Shown here in pieces: positions 34,053-43,307 of a DNA stretch of 54,121 nt; the first letter of the stretch is position 1, and each line of letters opens with the position of its first letter. The stretch lies in contig CAIOZU010000013.1 in assembly GCA_903862885.1 (NCBI GenBank), positions 1 through 54,121 of the forward strand. Direction: 5' to 3'. The translations under genes were made by a program, and so were the position numbers. The stretch is from an uncultured Pseudomonadota bacterium (GTDB lineage: Bacteria; Pseudomonadota; Gammaproteobacteria; Steroidobacterales; Steroidobacteraceae). The notes below the pieces were generated by a model. It worked only from the letters and a program-made list of their open reading frames with translations, searched no databases and was not told the DNA's origin.

Positions 34053-35587
34053 GCGAGGGGATGCACCGTCGCCCGGGTGGCCGCGTGCGTCGCAGTGTGC
34101 GCGATGCGCTCCCTCAATTGCCGTGGCAGCAGGTGATCAATCCCTATGCGCCGATGGATATTTTAAGTGCAGATCAGATTGAGGCGATCCATAACACGTC
34201 GCTGCGGATTCTTGAGGAGCTAGGCATTGAATTGATGTCAGCGCGGGCGCGTGAGATTTTGCAGAGAGCCGGTGCCTCGGTCGATGAGGCCGCGGGTGTC
34301 GTGCGCCTGGATCGGGAGTTGGTGTCAAAAGCGCTCGCGCAGGCGCCTGGTCGCTTTACGTTGACCCCACGCAATGTTGATCGGCAGGTGCACTTAGGCG
34401 GTCGGCACATTAACTTCGGGCTGGTGGCGGGCCCCCCCAATGTCCACGATCGGGTACGAGGGCGGCGGTCAGGAAGCTATGAATCTTATATAGAATTCAT
34501 AAAGTTAGCGCAGTACTTTAATGTAATACACTTGATTGGCAATCAAGTCTGCGCCCCCATGGACCTGCCCGCCAACACGCGCCATTTGGACACGTATTTG
34601 GCTAATTTAAGCTATTCCGAACTCGCTTTTCATTGCACCGCCATTGGTGCGGGCAGGGCGCGGGATGGGGTGGAGATGATGGCCATCGCGCGCGGTGTCT
34701 CACTCGAGGAGATGGCGTTAAACCCAGGTGTCATAACGATTATTTCCGTTAACAGTCCGCGACGCTTTGATGAGGCGATGTCCGATGGCTTGATGGCGAT
34801 GGCCGAGATGGGGCAACCGGTGGTGATCACGCCGTTCACGCTCATGGGTGCGATGGCGCCGGTGACTTTAGCTGCCGCCCTTGCCCAACAAAATGCCGAG
34901 GCGCTGTTTGGCGTGGTGCTCGCCCAATGCGTGCGGCCGGGCACCCCCGTCATGTACGGCGCGTTCACTTCGAATGTGGATTTGCGCTCCGGTGCGCCGG
35001 CTTTTGGGACTCCGGAGAATACCAAGGCCAACGTGGCCAGCGGTCAGTTGGCACGCCGCTATGGATTGCCCTATCGCACCTCAAACGCGAGCGCGTCGAA
35101 TGCGGCCGATGCCCAAGGTGCCTATGAAACAGAAATGTCTTTGTGGGGTGCCATCCTAGGCCATGGCAATCTGATTTATCACGCTGCAGGTTGGCAGGAA
35201 GGCGGACTGACCGCATCCTTTGAAAAGCTGGTGCTCGATGTGGAAATGCTGCAAATGATGGTCGAGTTCTTAAAGCCGATTGTGGTGGATGAGGACTCAC
35301 TGGGCTTTGAGGCCATTCGTGGGGTGCCGACCGGCGGACATTTTTTTGGTGAGGCGCATACGCTCAGTCGTTACGAGCATGCGTTTTATCAACCGCTGGT
35401 GTCTAATTGGCAGAACTACGAGAACTGGCAGCTGGCGGGAAGCGAAGATGCGACGACTCGGGCGACTGGCCTATGGCAGCGTGCCTTGGCAGATTATCAG
35501 CAGCCGATGCTCGACCCCGCGATCAAAGAGGCGCTCGATGCTTATGTGCACAGACGAAAAAAAGAGATCGGTGCGGGGGAGCCTTAG
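34049..35587 (+). CDS. MttB-family methyltransferase without pyrrolysine
   Basis: A 512-residue protein of the trimethylamine methyltransferase superfamily, with INPYAPMDILSADQIEAIHNTSLRILEELGIE at the front and the TIM-barrel core (HAAGWQEGGLTASFEKLVLD region) behind. The frame has no internal amber codon, so it is a non-pyrrolysine member, like the glycine-betaine or other quaternary-amine methyltransferases. Such enzymes pass a methyl group to a corrinoid protein; no corrinoid gene is in this window. The GTG start at 34049 has CGGAG upstream and overlaps the small ORF. A substrate cannot be named. Confidence 0.88.
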   Translation: MSEGMHRRPGGRVRRSVRDALPQLPWQQVINPYAPMDILSADQIEAIHNTSLRILEELGIELMSARAREILQRAGASVDEAAGVVRLDRELVSKALAQAPGRFTLTPRNVDRQVHLGGRHINFGLVAGPPNVHDRVRGRRSGSYESYIEFIKLAQYFNVIHLIGNQVCAPMDLPANTRHLDTYLANLSYSELAFHCTAIGAGRARDGVEMMAIARGVSLEEMALNPGVITIISVNSPRRFDEAMSDGLMAMAEMGQPVVITPFTLMGAMAPVTLAAALAQQNAEALFGVVLAQCVRPGTPVMYGAFTSNVDLRSGAPAFGTPENTKANVASGQLARRYGLPYRTSNASASNAADAQGAYETEMSLWGAILGHGNLIYHAAGWQEGGLTASFEKLVLDVEMLQMMVEFLKPIVVDEDSLGFEAIRGVPTGGHFFGEAHTLSRYEHAFYQPLVSNWQNYENWQLAGSEDATTRATGLWQRALADYQQPMLDPAIKEALDAYVHRRKKEIGAGEP

Positions 35588-36401
35588 GGCTTTCTTGGCG
35601 CGCCCTGCGGCTTGGCTGTGGGCTGCACGTATCTTTGGCCTGTGCGGCGTCTTGTCGGCCGCACAGGCGGCAACCGACTACGTGAGCTATTCAGGGACTG
35701 CGTACGCCTGGCAGGGTGAGCAGGTGCTCTATCATGAACACCATGTAGTGCAATACCAAGAGGGCCAGCTGACGGAGCGGGTGGTGTTGTATGAGTGTGC
35801 GAGTGGCCAGCCTTTCGCAAGAAAAGAGCTGCATTACCGTGATTTGCTGGCGCCTGATTTTAGGTTTGAAGATCAGCGCAACGGGGTTGTAGAAGGTCTT
35901 TTACAGACCGGTGCTGGCCGTTCGGTGTTTTTTAAGGAGGACTTTGCGGGGCAACAGATGCAAGCCGCCTTGCCGCCGACCGAGGGCCTAGTGGCCGATG
36001 CCGGTTTTGATGAATTCATTCGCAGCCGTTGGCAGAGCCTGATGAGTGAACGCTCAGAACCCATTCGCTTTCTCATACCGAGCCGCTTACAAGCGATGGG
36101 ATTTACGGTTCAGCACCGCGGTCAGGCGGTCGTTGAGGGGGTGCCAGCGGAGGTATTTCACCTGAACTTGGCGGGTCTGCTGGGTTGGTTTCTGTCAGGG
36201 ATAGATGTGTATTACAGTAGTGCACAGCATGTTTTGCTGCGCTATGCCGGCTTGTCCAATTTACGTGATAGCGCAGGACATTATTTTAAGGCAGACATCG
36301 CCTTCCCGGTGAATCGCCGGGTGACGGCGACAGAGGCCGACATGCGCATAGCACGCTCAGTACCACTAACCTCCTGCCTTAAGGACGCTTCGCATACATA
36401 G
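35538..36401 (+). CDS. Uncharacterised exported protein after MttB gene
   Basis: About 287 residues with a basic N-terminus and signal segment ending SAAQA, followed by a beta-rich body (YVSYSGTAYAWQGEQVLYHEHH, VQYQEGQLTERVVLYE, SGIDVYYSSAQHVLLRYAG). I do not recognise the family. The ATG at 35538 has AGAGG six bases upstream and lies inside the end of the MttB gene; a GTG at 35571 gives a shorter signal peptide. The overlap suggests co-expression with the methyltransferase. Its 3' end overlaps the converging gene by 23 bases. Confidence 0.75.
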   Translation: MLMCTDEKKRSVRGSLRAFLARPAAWLWAARIFGLCGVLSAAQAATDYVSYSGTAYAWQGEQVLYHEHHVVQYQEGQLTERVVLYECASGQPFARKELHYRDLLAPDFRFEDQRNGVVEGLLQTGAGRSVFFKEDFAGQQMQAALPPTEGLVADAGFDEFIRSRWQSLMSERSEPIRFLIPSRLQAMGFTVQHRGQAVVEGVPAEVFHLNLAGLLGWFLSGIDVYYSSAQHVLLRYAGLSNLRDSAGHYFKADIAFPVNRRVTATEADMRIARSVPLTSCLKDASHT

Positions 36402-36777
36402 GGTCTTGTGTCTTGAAGTGATCGCGGGCCTGCTTCAGGATCTCTGCGTCCTTGGGGTGATCCATGGGCGTGACCGCAGCGATGCGTTGCTCAATCACCG
36501 GATAGTGGGCGTTTAAATAATTTTTAAGCTCGGATTTGGCTGTGCCTGGACCGGTGATGATCAGCGCACCACTATGGGTCAACTCATGTGCCACCCGTGC
36601 AAAAAACTCCGTATCCACACCCTGATGGCCACTGCCAGCGACATGCGCGCGATGCTGCGCATGTAAACCGGTCTGTTTGCTTTGTAGCAATAGGTTCTCA
36701 TCGGCTGTGGCATTGAAATGACAGATTCTGGCATCGCGGTGATCAATCCAAACGACCGAATAAAAATGCGGCGCCAT
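36379..36777 (-). CDS. Translational machinery protein (eRF1-domain-like family)
   Basis: A 132-residue protein with FYSVVWIDHRDARICHFNA at the start, HRAHVAGSGH, then ALIITGPGTAKSELKNYL and MDHPKDAEILKQARDHF. This matches a small family listed as translational machinery or host-attachment-like protein, related in fold to eRF1/Pelota domain 3. Its job is not established. An inverted repeat lies 33 bases upstream of the start. Confidence 0.75.
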   Translation of the reverse strand: MAPHFYSVVWIDHRDARICHFNATADENLLLQSKQTGLHAQHRAHVAGSGHQGVDTEFFARVAHELTHSGALIITGPGTAKSELKNYLNAHYPVIEQRIAAVTPMDHPKDAEILKQARDHFKTQDPMYAKRP

Positions 36778-36809
36778 GGCAAGTCCCTGTGAGTAATGAG
36801 GTGTTCAGC

Positions 36810-36830
36810 ATGAACGTTCTCGCAGTTCAT
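36810..36830. promoter_or_regulatory. Inverted repeat upstream of translational machinery gene
   Basis: ATGAAC and GTTCAT are separated by nine bases, and CCCCATAGGGG (36831-36841) follows directly. The GAAC/GTTC halves resemble dimeric repressor sites such as some LexA-type boxes, but the spacing does not match a standard one. Confidence 0.35.
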
Positions 36831-37026
36831 CCCCATAGGGGGTAGTGCTTATATGGCTGAGACTATGCGGCGAGCAGCTAAATGCGGTAGGTGAGCGCAT
36901 CGGCGTGCCCGTGGCGTGATCTCAGGGTGCACATCACACAGCGCTCAGGCATGATCAAGGGAGGCCTGTGGCCTGCTGACCTCCCTGTCGCGGCGGGCGG
37001 GGCGCGTTGCGATGAGGGGAATATCG

Positions 37027-38529
37027 ATGGATGAGGTAGCTCGTAATCAATGGACGCGACGCGATCTTCTTAAGACCGTCGCGGCTTGCAGCGCAGGAGG
37101 ATGGATGAGTACTGGCACCGCTTGGGCGACATTGCCCACTGAACTGACGCAACTGACCTTGTTTGAAGCAATGACGTTGCTTCGAACGAAGGCCATTTCT
37201 CCGGTGGAGCTGACTCAGGCCTTTCTTGCGCGCATTGAGCGCTTGAATCCCACCATCAATGCGTTCATCACCGTCACCGCTTTGCACGCATTGCAGCAAG
37301 CGCATGCAGCAGAAAAAGAAATCCAGCAGGGGCAGTGGCGTGGTCCTTTGCATGGGATTCCGTTGGCGCTTAAAGATCTGATTGATACCGCCGGCATTCG
37401 CACGACCGCCGCGAGTGCGGTCTTTAAGGATCGCATCCCCACGGAGGACGCTGAGGTGGTGCGTCGGCTGAAAGCCGCCGGTGCGGTGTTGCTGGGTAAA
37501 CTCAACATGCACGAGTTTGCGTATGGGGGCACCTCAGTGCCGAGTCACTACGGCCCCGTTCGCAATCCCTGGAATCCCACTCGGATTGCGGGGGGATCTT
37601 CTGGCGGATCGGCGGCCGCCGTGGCAGCTGGCCTGTGCCTGGGCGCATTGGGTTCGGATACGGCGGCCTCGGTACGTCACCCCGCGGCCTATTGTGGTGT
37701 GGTCGGCTTAAAAGGCACCTATGGCCGAGTGAGCACCCGGGGCGTCATTCCCCTGTCTTGGTCTTTGGATCATGTGGGACCGCTGGGTCGCACGGTGATG
37801 GACACCGCCTTACTGATGGAGGCGATTGCCGGGCATGACCCCTTGGAGCCCTTAAGTGTGGATCGGCCGACCGATCAATATGCAAATGCGGTGGCTGCGG
37901 GCACGGCCGCCCTTCGTATTGGGGTGGTGCGACGGCCCTATTTCGAGGGTTTGGATCCGGATATTGAGGCCGCTGTGCAGGCTGCCATTAAAGAGCTGGC
38001 CAGTATCAGTGCAAGTGTGCGCGACGTGGCGCTGCCTTACACCAATCTGCTGCTGACGGTGGCGTCGGCCGAGGCCTATGCGTTCCATCGGCCCTATTTT
38101 ACCAAGACACCCGAGCTGTACCAGGCGATGACCCGCCAGCGCCTGACGCAAGCAGCCGGTATTTCTGCCGCTGAGTACGTGAATGCGCGTCGAGAAATGG
38201 AGTCGCTGCGATTCAACGCGGACAGCGCGTTTGCCGACGTGGATGTGTTGGTAACGCCGACCACGGCCATTGCGCCCATGACGATCGAATCGGGGGATAT
38301 GGATCCGCCGCTGCCATCAGATGGCACGCCCATTGAGTTTCGTAATACCCATATGTTCGATGTGTTGGGCTTGCCGGCGCTCTCTGTTCCCTGTGGCTTC
38401 ACGCGCGATGGCATGCCGATTGGCTTGCAAATCGCAGGGCCTCGATTTGCGGAGTCACGGGTGCTGATGTTGGCGCATGCCTATCAGCAGCGTACCAACT
38501 GGCATACGCGCACACCACCATTGTCCTAA
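37027..38529 (+). CDS. Amidase signature family enzyme, Tat-type signal
   Basis: A 500-residue amidase. The leader has WTRRDLLKTVAA, a twin-arginine signal pattern. The Ser-cisSer-Lys centre is visible as Lys116 (PLALKDL), Ser191/192 (AGGSSGGSAAA) and Ser215. Around the nucleophile the usual GTDTGGSIR reads GSDTAASVR: the two Gly before Ser215 are Ala. The rest (YCGVVGLKGTYGRVS) is normal. It would hydrolyse an amide, probably in the periplasm. The ATG at 37027 is chosen because GAGGGGA lies six bases upstream. Confidence 0.92.
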   Translation: MDEVARNQWTRRDLLKTVAACSAGGWMSTGTAWATLPTELTQLTLFEAMTLLRTKAISPVELTQAFLARIERLNPTINAFITVTALHALQQAHAAEKEIQQGQWRGPLHGIPLALKDLIDTAGIRTTAASAVFKDRIPTEDAEVVRRLKAAGAVLLGKLNMHEFAYGGTSVPSHYGPVRNPWNPTRIAGGSSGGSAAAVAAGLCLGALGSDTAASVRHPAAYCGVVGLKGTYGRVSTRGVIPLSWSLDHVGPLGRTVMDTALLMEAIAGHDPLEPLSVDRPTDQYANAVAAGTAALRIGVVRRPYFEGLDPDIEAAVQAAIKELASISASVRDVALPYTNLLLTVASAEAYAFHRPYFTKTPELYQAMTRQRLTQAAGISAAEYVNARREMESLRFNADSAFADVDVLVTPTTAIAPMTIESGDMDPPLPSDGTPIEFRNTHMFDVLGLPALSVPCGFTRDGMPIGLQIAGPRFAESRVLMLAHAYQQRTNWHTRTPPLS

Positions 38530-38586
38530 TCAGCGATAGCGACGAGAGGGGGCCGTGCGGGCTCAGGATTAATCTGCTGCGGTGCT

Positions 38587-40308
38587 TTAACTGACTGGGG
38601 TGGTTCTTAATAAAGCCAGAAAGTGGTCGCCGTATTGCGCCAACTTCTTTTGCCCGACACCGTGGATCGCCAGCAAATCACCGAGCGTCCGAGGATGACG
38701 TGCAGCCATATCTTGCAGGCTGCGATCACTGAACACCAGATAGGCTGGGATTCCGCGTTCATCGGCGATGCTTTTTCTTAAGGCACGCAAAGCAGAAAAC
38801 AGGCCGTCATTGGCACTGAGCTCTGGGGTGAGCGCTGCGGTGTCCGTAGAGTTCAAGCCACTGGCACGCTGATGGAGGACACGGCGTGGCATGGCGGTGG
38901 CGACAATATCAACTTCGCTGCACGCCCCGCAGGACTGTCCGCAGTCACTAATCGAATCCGCAAAGTGGCTGACTAAGCGTTGCCACAGGCAGCTTGGGCT
39001 ATCGGCCATCTCGAACATCAGGCGCACCGCGCGTCGCTGTTGCTCCGCTGCCTCAGACTCCGCACTGTCTGTGTTCTCAAGCAAACGCTCTAAGGATAAG
39101 ACATCGGCCCATGAGTAAAAGAGCACACAATCGGCCTCCGCTCCATCGCGCCCGGCTCGACCGATTTCTTGGTAGTAGCCTTCAATCGAACGGGGCATGT
39201 CACGATGAATGACATAGCGCACGTTGGACTTATCAATGCCCATCCCAAATGCGACGGTGGCACACACGACATCTATGTTGTCACGGCTGAACCCATCTTG
39301 GGTACGCGCCCGATCATCAGCGGATAGTCCCGCGTGGTAGGCCACTGCACGAATGCCTTTGGTGGTTAAGAAGGCCGCAGTGGACTCAGCCGCCTTACGC
39401 GATAGGCAATAGATAATGCCTGCATCACCGGTGCGCGCTCGCACCAGCTTTAAGAGCATATTCCTGACCCCATCTCCCTGGCCTTTTTTGACTGCGAATA
39501 AGCGCAAATTGGGGCGATAGAAAGAGCCTCGGACCAAGAGGGGATTTTTAAGGGCTAATTGATCGATGATGTCGTTTTTTACGGTGGGGGTGGCGGTCGC
39601 CGTGAGGGCAAGCACGGGTAAGCCTTTAAAGCGTTGCTTCAGACCCGATAGGTTTCGGTAGGACGGTCTAAAGTCGTGACCCCACTCACTGATGCAGTGC
39701 GCTTCATCGACGGCGATCAGACTGAGGTTGAGTGTATCCAGCAAGCGCCCGATCGAGGCGTCAATGCCTTCAGGGGCGGCATAGAGGAGTTCATAGTCGC
39801 CCGATTTAAGCCCCGCGATGCGCTGTGCGCGTTCGGTTGCATCTAATGAGGAGTTTAAAAAAGTGGCCCGAATACCCACCCCAGTCATGGCATCGACTTG
39901 ATCTTTCATGAGTGAAATCAGCGGGGAGATGACTAAGGTGATGCCACCCAGTAGTCGTGCTGGAATCTGATAAGTAACCGACTTACCGGCGCCGGTGGGC
40001 ATCACTCCCACACAGTCGCGTCCGGCCATGACCGCCTCAATGATCGCGGCCTGACCCGCCCGAAAGGTCGTGTAGCCGAAGATGTCTTTCAACACGTCGA
40101 GGGCAGCTGAGCGGTGGTGATGGGCGGTCGCTTCGCGGGCCCTTTCAGCGTACGTGGTGAGCAGCGTGAGTGTGTCGGCGGTGAATAACTGCGGATTTGA
40201 TCGGTATCGATGTCGCAGGTTGTGTAAACGCTCAGCCCACTCGGCGGGCGGCGCGGACGCTAAGTCGCGTGCTGCCGCCAGCACTGCATCGAGAGTGTCG
40301 GTGGTCAT
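38587..40308 (-). CDS. recQ: RecQ-family DNA helicase, short form
   Basis: A 573-residue superfamily 2 helicase. An N-terminal segment of about 85 residues precedes GYTTFRAGQ, Walker A GAGKS and the DEAH box (VDEAHCISEWGHDFRPSY); FGMGIDKSNVRYVIH and QEIGRAGRDG follow. The zinc site is present as spaced Cys (CLWQ, then DCGQSCGAC). Only about 35 residues then separate it from an HRDC domain (LFSALRALRKSIADERGIPAYLVFSD), so the usual winged-helix part of the RQC region is missing. Its ATG overlaps the stop of the upstream LLM gene (TAATG). The symbol is by family; it may be a second, divergent RecQ. Confidence 0.88.
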   Translation of the reverse strand: MTTDTLDAVLAAARDLASAPPAEWAERLHNLRHRYRSNPQLFTADTLTLLTTYAERAREATAHHHRSAALDVLKDIFGYTTFRAGQAAIIEAVMAGRDCVGVMPTGAGKSVTYQIPARLLGGITLVISPLISLMKDQVDAMTGVGIRATFLNSSLDATERAQRIAGLKSGDYELLYAAPEGIDASIGRLLDTLNLSLIAVDEAHCISEWGHDFRPSYRNLSGLKQRFKGLPVLALTATATPTVKNDIIDQLALKNPLLVRGSFYRPNLRLFAVKKGQGDGVRNMLLKLVRARTGDAGIIYCLSRKAAESTAAFLTTKGIRAVAYHAGLSADDRARTQDGFSRDNIDVVCATVAFGMGIDKSNVRYVIHRDMPRSIEGYYQEIGRAGRDGAEADCVLFYSWADVLSLERLLENTDSAESEAAEQQRRAVRLMFEMADSPSCLWQRLVSHFADSISDCGQSCGACSEVDIVATAMPRRVLHQRASGLNSTDTAALTPELSANDGLFSALRALRKSIADERGIPAYLVFSDRSLQDMAARHPRTLGDLLAIHGVGQKKLAQYGDHFLALLRTTPVS

Positions 40309-41312
40309 TAGGCGGCGAGGCCAGACGGGGGGCGAAGCCGATGTTCAGCGATGATCGCGTAAGAACGTAATCGCGCTTGGTGATCAAAGATCTGTGAGGT
40401 GATCATGAGCTCGTCCGCAGCGGTGTCAGCGATAAACTGATCCATGGCGCTGTGCACTTGCGAGGGCGTGCCGATGGCGGTGTGGGACAGCACTTGGTCG
40501 AGCAAGGCCGTTTCGGCGACGCCGAGGCGCTCCCGATAGCCTTCGACGGGGGGTGGCAGGCCACTCGGTCGGCCGGCCCGCAGATTGACGAACGCTTGTT
40601 GCACTGAACTGGCGAGCCACACGGCTTCTTCCTGGGTGTCGGCCGCAAACACGTTAAAGCCCAACATGACATAGGGGCGGGGCTGCTGGGCGGACGGCCT
40701 AAAGTGCGCGCGGTAAATGGCAATGGCCTCTTTCATTTGGGCCGGTGCGAAGTGGGAGGCGAAGGCGTAGGGGAGTCCTAGCATGGCGGCCAACTGAGCG
40801 CCGAATAGGCTAGAGCCTAAAATCCACAGTGGTACCTTAAGGCCAATACCGGGGACGGCGCGCACACTTTGTCTTGGGTGATCAGAAAAGAAATCGGCGA
40901 GTTCTTGGACATCGCGTGGGAACTGATCAGGGTCGGAACTCAAATGACGGCGCAGGGCCCTTGCGGTCAGTTGATCAGAACCGGGTGCCCGTCCAAGGCC
41001 TAGATCAATGCGCCCCGGATATAAGGACTCGAGCGTTCCAAACTGTTCAGCAATCACTAAAGGGGAATGATTGGGCAGCATGATCCCACCCGCCCCCACC
41101 CGAATTCGCACGGTGCCACCGGCGACGTGTCCGATCAGCAGGGCGGTGGCCGCGCTGGCAATGCCTGGCATGCCGTGGTGTTCTGCCAACCAATAGCGGT
41201 TAAAGCCTAAGCGTTCCGCGTGCTGAGCGAGATCTAGGGTGTGCTTGAAGGACTCAGCGGCGGTGCTGCCTTCAGTGATGGGTGAGAGGTCAAGGACGGA
41301 CAGTGGGATCAC
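40308..41312 (-). CDS. LLM class flavin-dependent oxidoreductase
   Basis: A 334-residue luciferase-like monooxygenase fold protein, with [23 protein letters not shown] and [34 protein letters not shown] marking the flavin (FMN/F420) barrel of the MsnO8 subgroup. The substrate is unknown. Its stop overlaps the RecQ start by one base, which couples translation even though the functions look unrelated. Confidence 0.92.
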   Translation of the reverse strand: MIPLSVLDLSPITEGSTAAESFKHTLDLAQHAERLGFNRYWLAEHHGMPGIASAATALLIGHVAGGTVRIRVGAGGIMLPNHSPLVIAEQFGTLESLYPGRIDLGLGRAPGSDQLTARALRRHLSSDPDQFPRDVQELADFFSDHPRQSVRAVPGIGLKVPLWILGSSLFGAQLAAMLGLPYAFASHFAPAQMKEAIAIYRAHFRPSAQQPRPYVMLGFNVFAADTQEEAVWLASSVQQAFVNLRAGRPSGLPPPVEGYRERLGVAETALLDQVLSHTAIGTPSQVHSAMDQFIADTAADELMITSQIFDHQARLRSYAIIAEHRLRPPSGLAA

Positions 41313-41450
41313 AAAACGCCTTCAAACACAATGTCAAAAATCGATGATGTGGCCAACTTCAAACAGACCGTCTGTGGGGTGCTGCCGACGCGAAACAGCC
41401 TTCATGAGGTGGGGTTTAGTTTACTCGTTTAGCGGGCCTCGAGCAGCCCT

Positions 41451-43223
41451 TTAAGCGCGATGCCATTCAGCGGAGTCTGATGCGCCCGCCAGCCGGGCTT
41501 GCAGTTGCAGCACGGTCTCATCGACCGAGAGACCACTAAACAGAGGGTTCGGGTATTCGGTGAGAAAGACTTGATCGAGCAGTTGATGCACGGGGTGTTT
41601 GAGTCGCGAGAGTGCCAGCGGCTTGCCCATAGTGCGCATCACACCAAAAAAGTTTTGTAGCGCCTCGAGGCTTGAACTGTCTAGATCAAAAGTCTCCTCT
41701 AGACTGAGTACGACCGCCTGTGTGGAGTCTGCCGATGCCACGATGCGGCGTTGTACGTCCGCTAAAATATGCTCGGCATTGGCAAAAAATAGCGGCTCCT
41801 CGGGTCGTAGAATTAAAATGCCCTGAATCGGCTGTGCGCTCGGATGATCTTGGATGCTGACAAAGTCATGACCGCCGCTCATGCGCCCGAGCTCTGCCAC
41901 ACGCGATTGGGCAATACGCCGCAAGAGCATGATGAGGCTAAGCGCTACGCCTGCCAGTAATCCATCGAGAACGCCTAACACGAGCACCGCACTCAGCGAC
42001 GCAAGTACCACCAATCGGTCTCTTTTCCAGACAAAGTACGGCCTAAACACGCCAGGCTTCAGCGAATGACTGACGCCATATATAACGATGGCGGCCAAGA
42101 CCGGCTGCGGTATCAGCGCGATACTCGGTAGGACGAAGGTGGCTATCATGAGCAGCACCCACCACGCGATACCACCCGACCATCGACTGGTCGCACCCGC
42201 CGCCTCATTGGTGGAAGTGGCTGAGTAGCCGGCGCCCACCGGCATGCCGAGCATCAGCGCTGATGCCACATTGGAGACGCCGAGCGCGAGCAAATCTCGA
42301 TTGGGTGCGACCGGGTCGTTGTGCAGATTGGCAAAGTTGCGTATCGATCCGTAGGACTCTGAATACAGCACCATGACCATGGCGAACGCCAGCTCCGCTA
42401 AACGCAGCCACTGATCGCGCGTCAAGACAGGCAGGCGGGGGCGTTCCAGATGCAGTTGTATAGGGCCCACCACATCGACCCCATAGTGCGCTAGATGTAG
42501 CCACTGCGTGGCACCAATGCCTAACGCAATGACGATCAGTCCACCGGGCAGACGTTGAATTTTCTTAAATAGATACAGAAGCAATAGAGCGCACAGTCCG
42601 ACACACACCGATACCCCGTTCCACTGTGGCAGTGCGCTGATCAATTGCCAGGCGAATATTGGCAAACTGGCATGAGTTAAGTGAGTGCCCGTTAACAGGG
42701 CGATTTGGTGAACGGCGATGAAGGTGGCGATGCCAAAGGTAAATCCCCTGAGCACCGGCTTTGAAATAAAATCAGTGACGCTGCCTAGCTGGGTGATACC
42801 TGCAATTAAAAAATACAGTCCGGTCAGTAATACCAGAGCCGACGCCAATGCGATGCGCAGCAGGGGATCACCATTGGCTAGGGTCGCCATTGCCGCGCCA
42901 AGGACAGCGGCTGATGACGAGGTGGCGGCCACGATGGCAAAGCGACTGCGACCCAGTAAGCCGTAACAGAGGAGTCCTGCAAACAACGCGATCATGCCGG
43001 CTTGCGGCGGCAGGCCCGCGATACCGGCGTAAGCGACCGCTTCGGGAAGTGCAAGGCCCGCGACGGAGAGTCCTGCGACCAGATCGGCGCTCACGCTTTG
43101 CATGCGTGCCATTTTGAGTGGTGGAGGCTGCTGGTTCATGTGTTGCGCGATGTCACTTCCCACGCAAGCATCCGACCGATGGGTGCAATCCGCACGCGGG
43201 AGCAATTCGAGAGACCGCTCCAT
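41451..43223 (-). CDS. SulP family anion transporter with STAS domain
   Basis: A 590-residue carrier: a membrane part with the SulP signature near the start (DLVAGLSVAGLALPEAVAYAGIAG) and about 12-14 spans, then a C-terminal STAS domain (QGILILRPEEPLFFANAEHI, VVLSLEETFDLDSSSLEAL). It moves sulfate, bicarbonate or a dicarboxylate by symport or exchange. Two starts are possible, 43223 and 43139 (ATG before NQQPPP); neither has a strong ribosome site, and the shorter one fits the family length better. Confidence 0.9.
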   Translation of the reverse strand: MERSLELLPRADCTHRSDACVGSDIAQHMNQQPPPLKMARMQSVSADLVAGLSVAGLALPEAVAYAGIAGLPPQAGMIALFAGLLCYGLLGRSRFAIVAATSSSAAVLGAAMATLANGDPLLRIALASALVLLTGLYFLIAGITQLGSVTDFISKPVLRGFTFGIATFIAVHQIALLTGTHLTHASLPIFAWQLISALPQWNGVSVCVGLCALLLLYLFKKIQRLPGGLIVIALGIGATQWLHLAHYGVDVVGPIQLHLERPRLPVLTRDQWLRLAELAFAMVMVLYSESYGSIRNFANLHNDPVAPNRDLLALGVSNVASALMLGMPVGAGYSATSTNEAAGATSRWSGGIAWWVLLMIATFVLPSIALIPQPVLAAIVIYGVSHSLKPGVFRPYFVWKRDRLVVLASLSAVLVLGVLDGLLAGVALSLIMLLRRIAQSRVAELGRMSGGHDFVSIQDHPSAQPIQGILILRPEEPLFFANAEHILADVQRRIVASADSTQAVVLSLEETFDLDSSSLEALQNFFGVMRTMGKPLALSRLKHPVHQLLDQVFLTEYPNPLFSGLSVDETVLQLQARLAGASDSAEWHRA

Positions 43224-43307
43224 GATCTTAAGGGATAGGGGGTAAAAGAGAGCATAGAACGCGCTGCCAGAGGAAGTTCACTAAGCGGGCAAGTCGCTCG
43301 GCGTCTA

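Noticed and set aside
34049-35587. Possible pyrrolysine (amber) codon in the MttB gene
   Set aside because: The frame is open from start to stop with no internal TAG, so this is a non-pyrrolysine family member.
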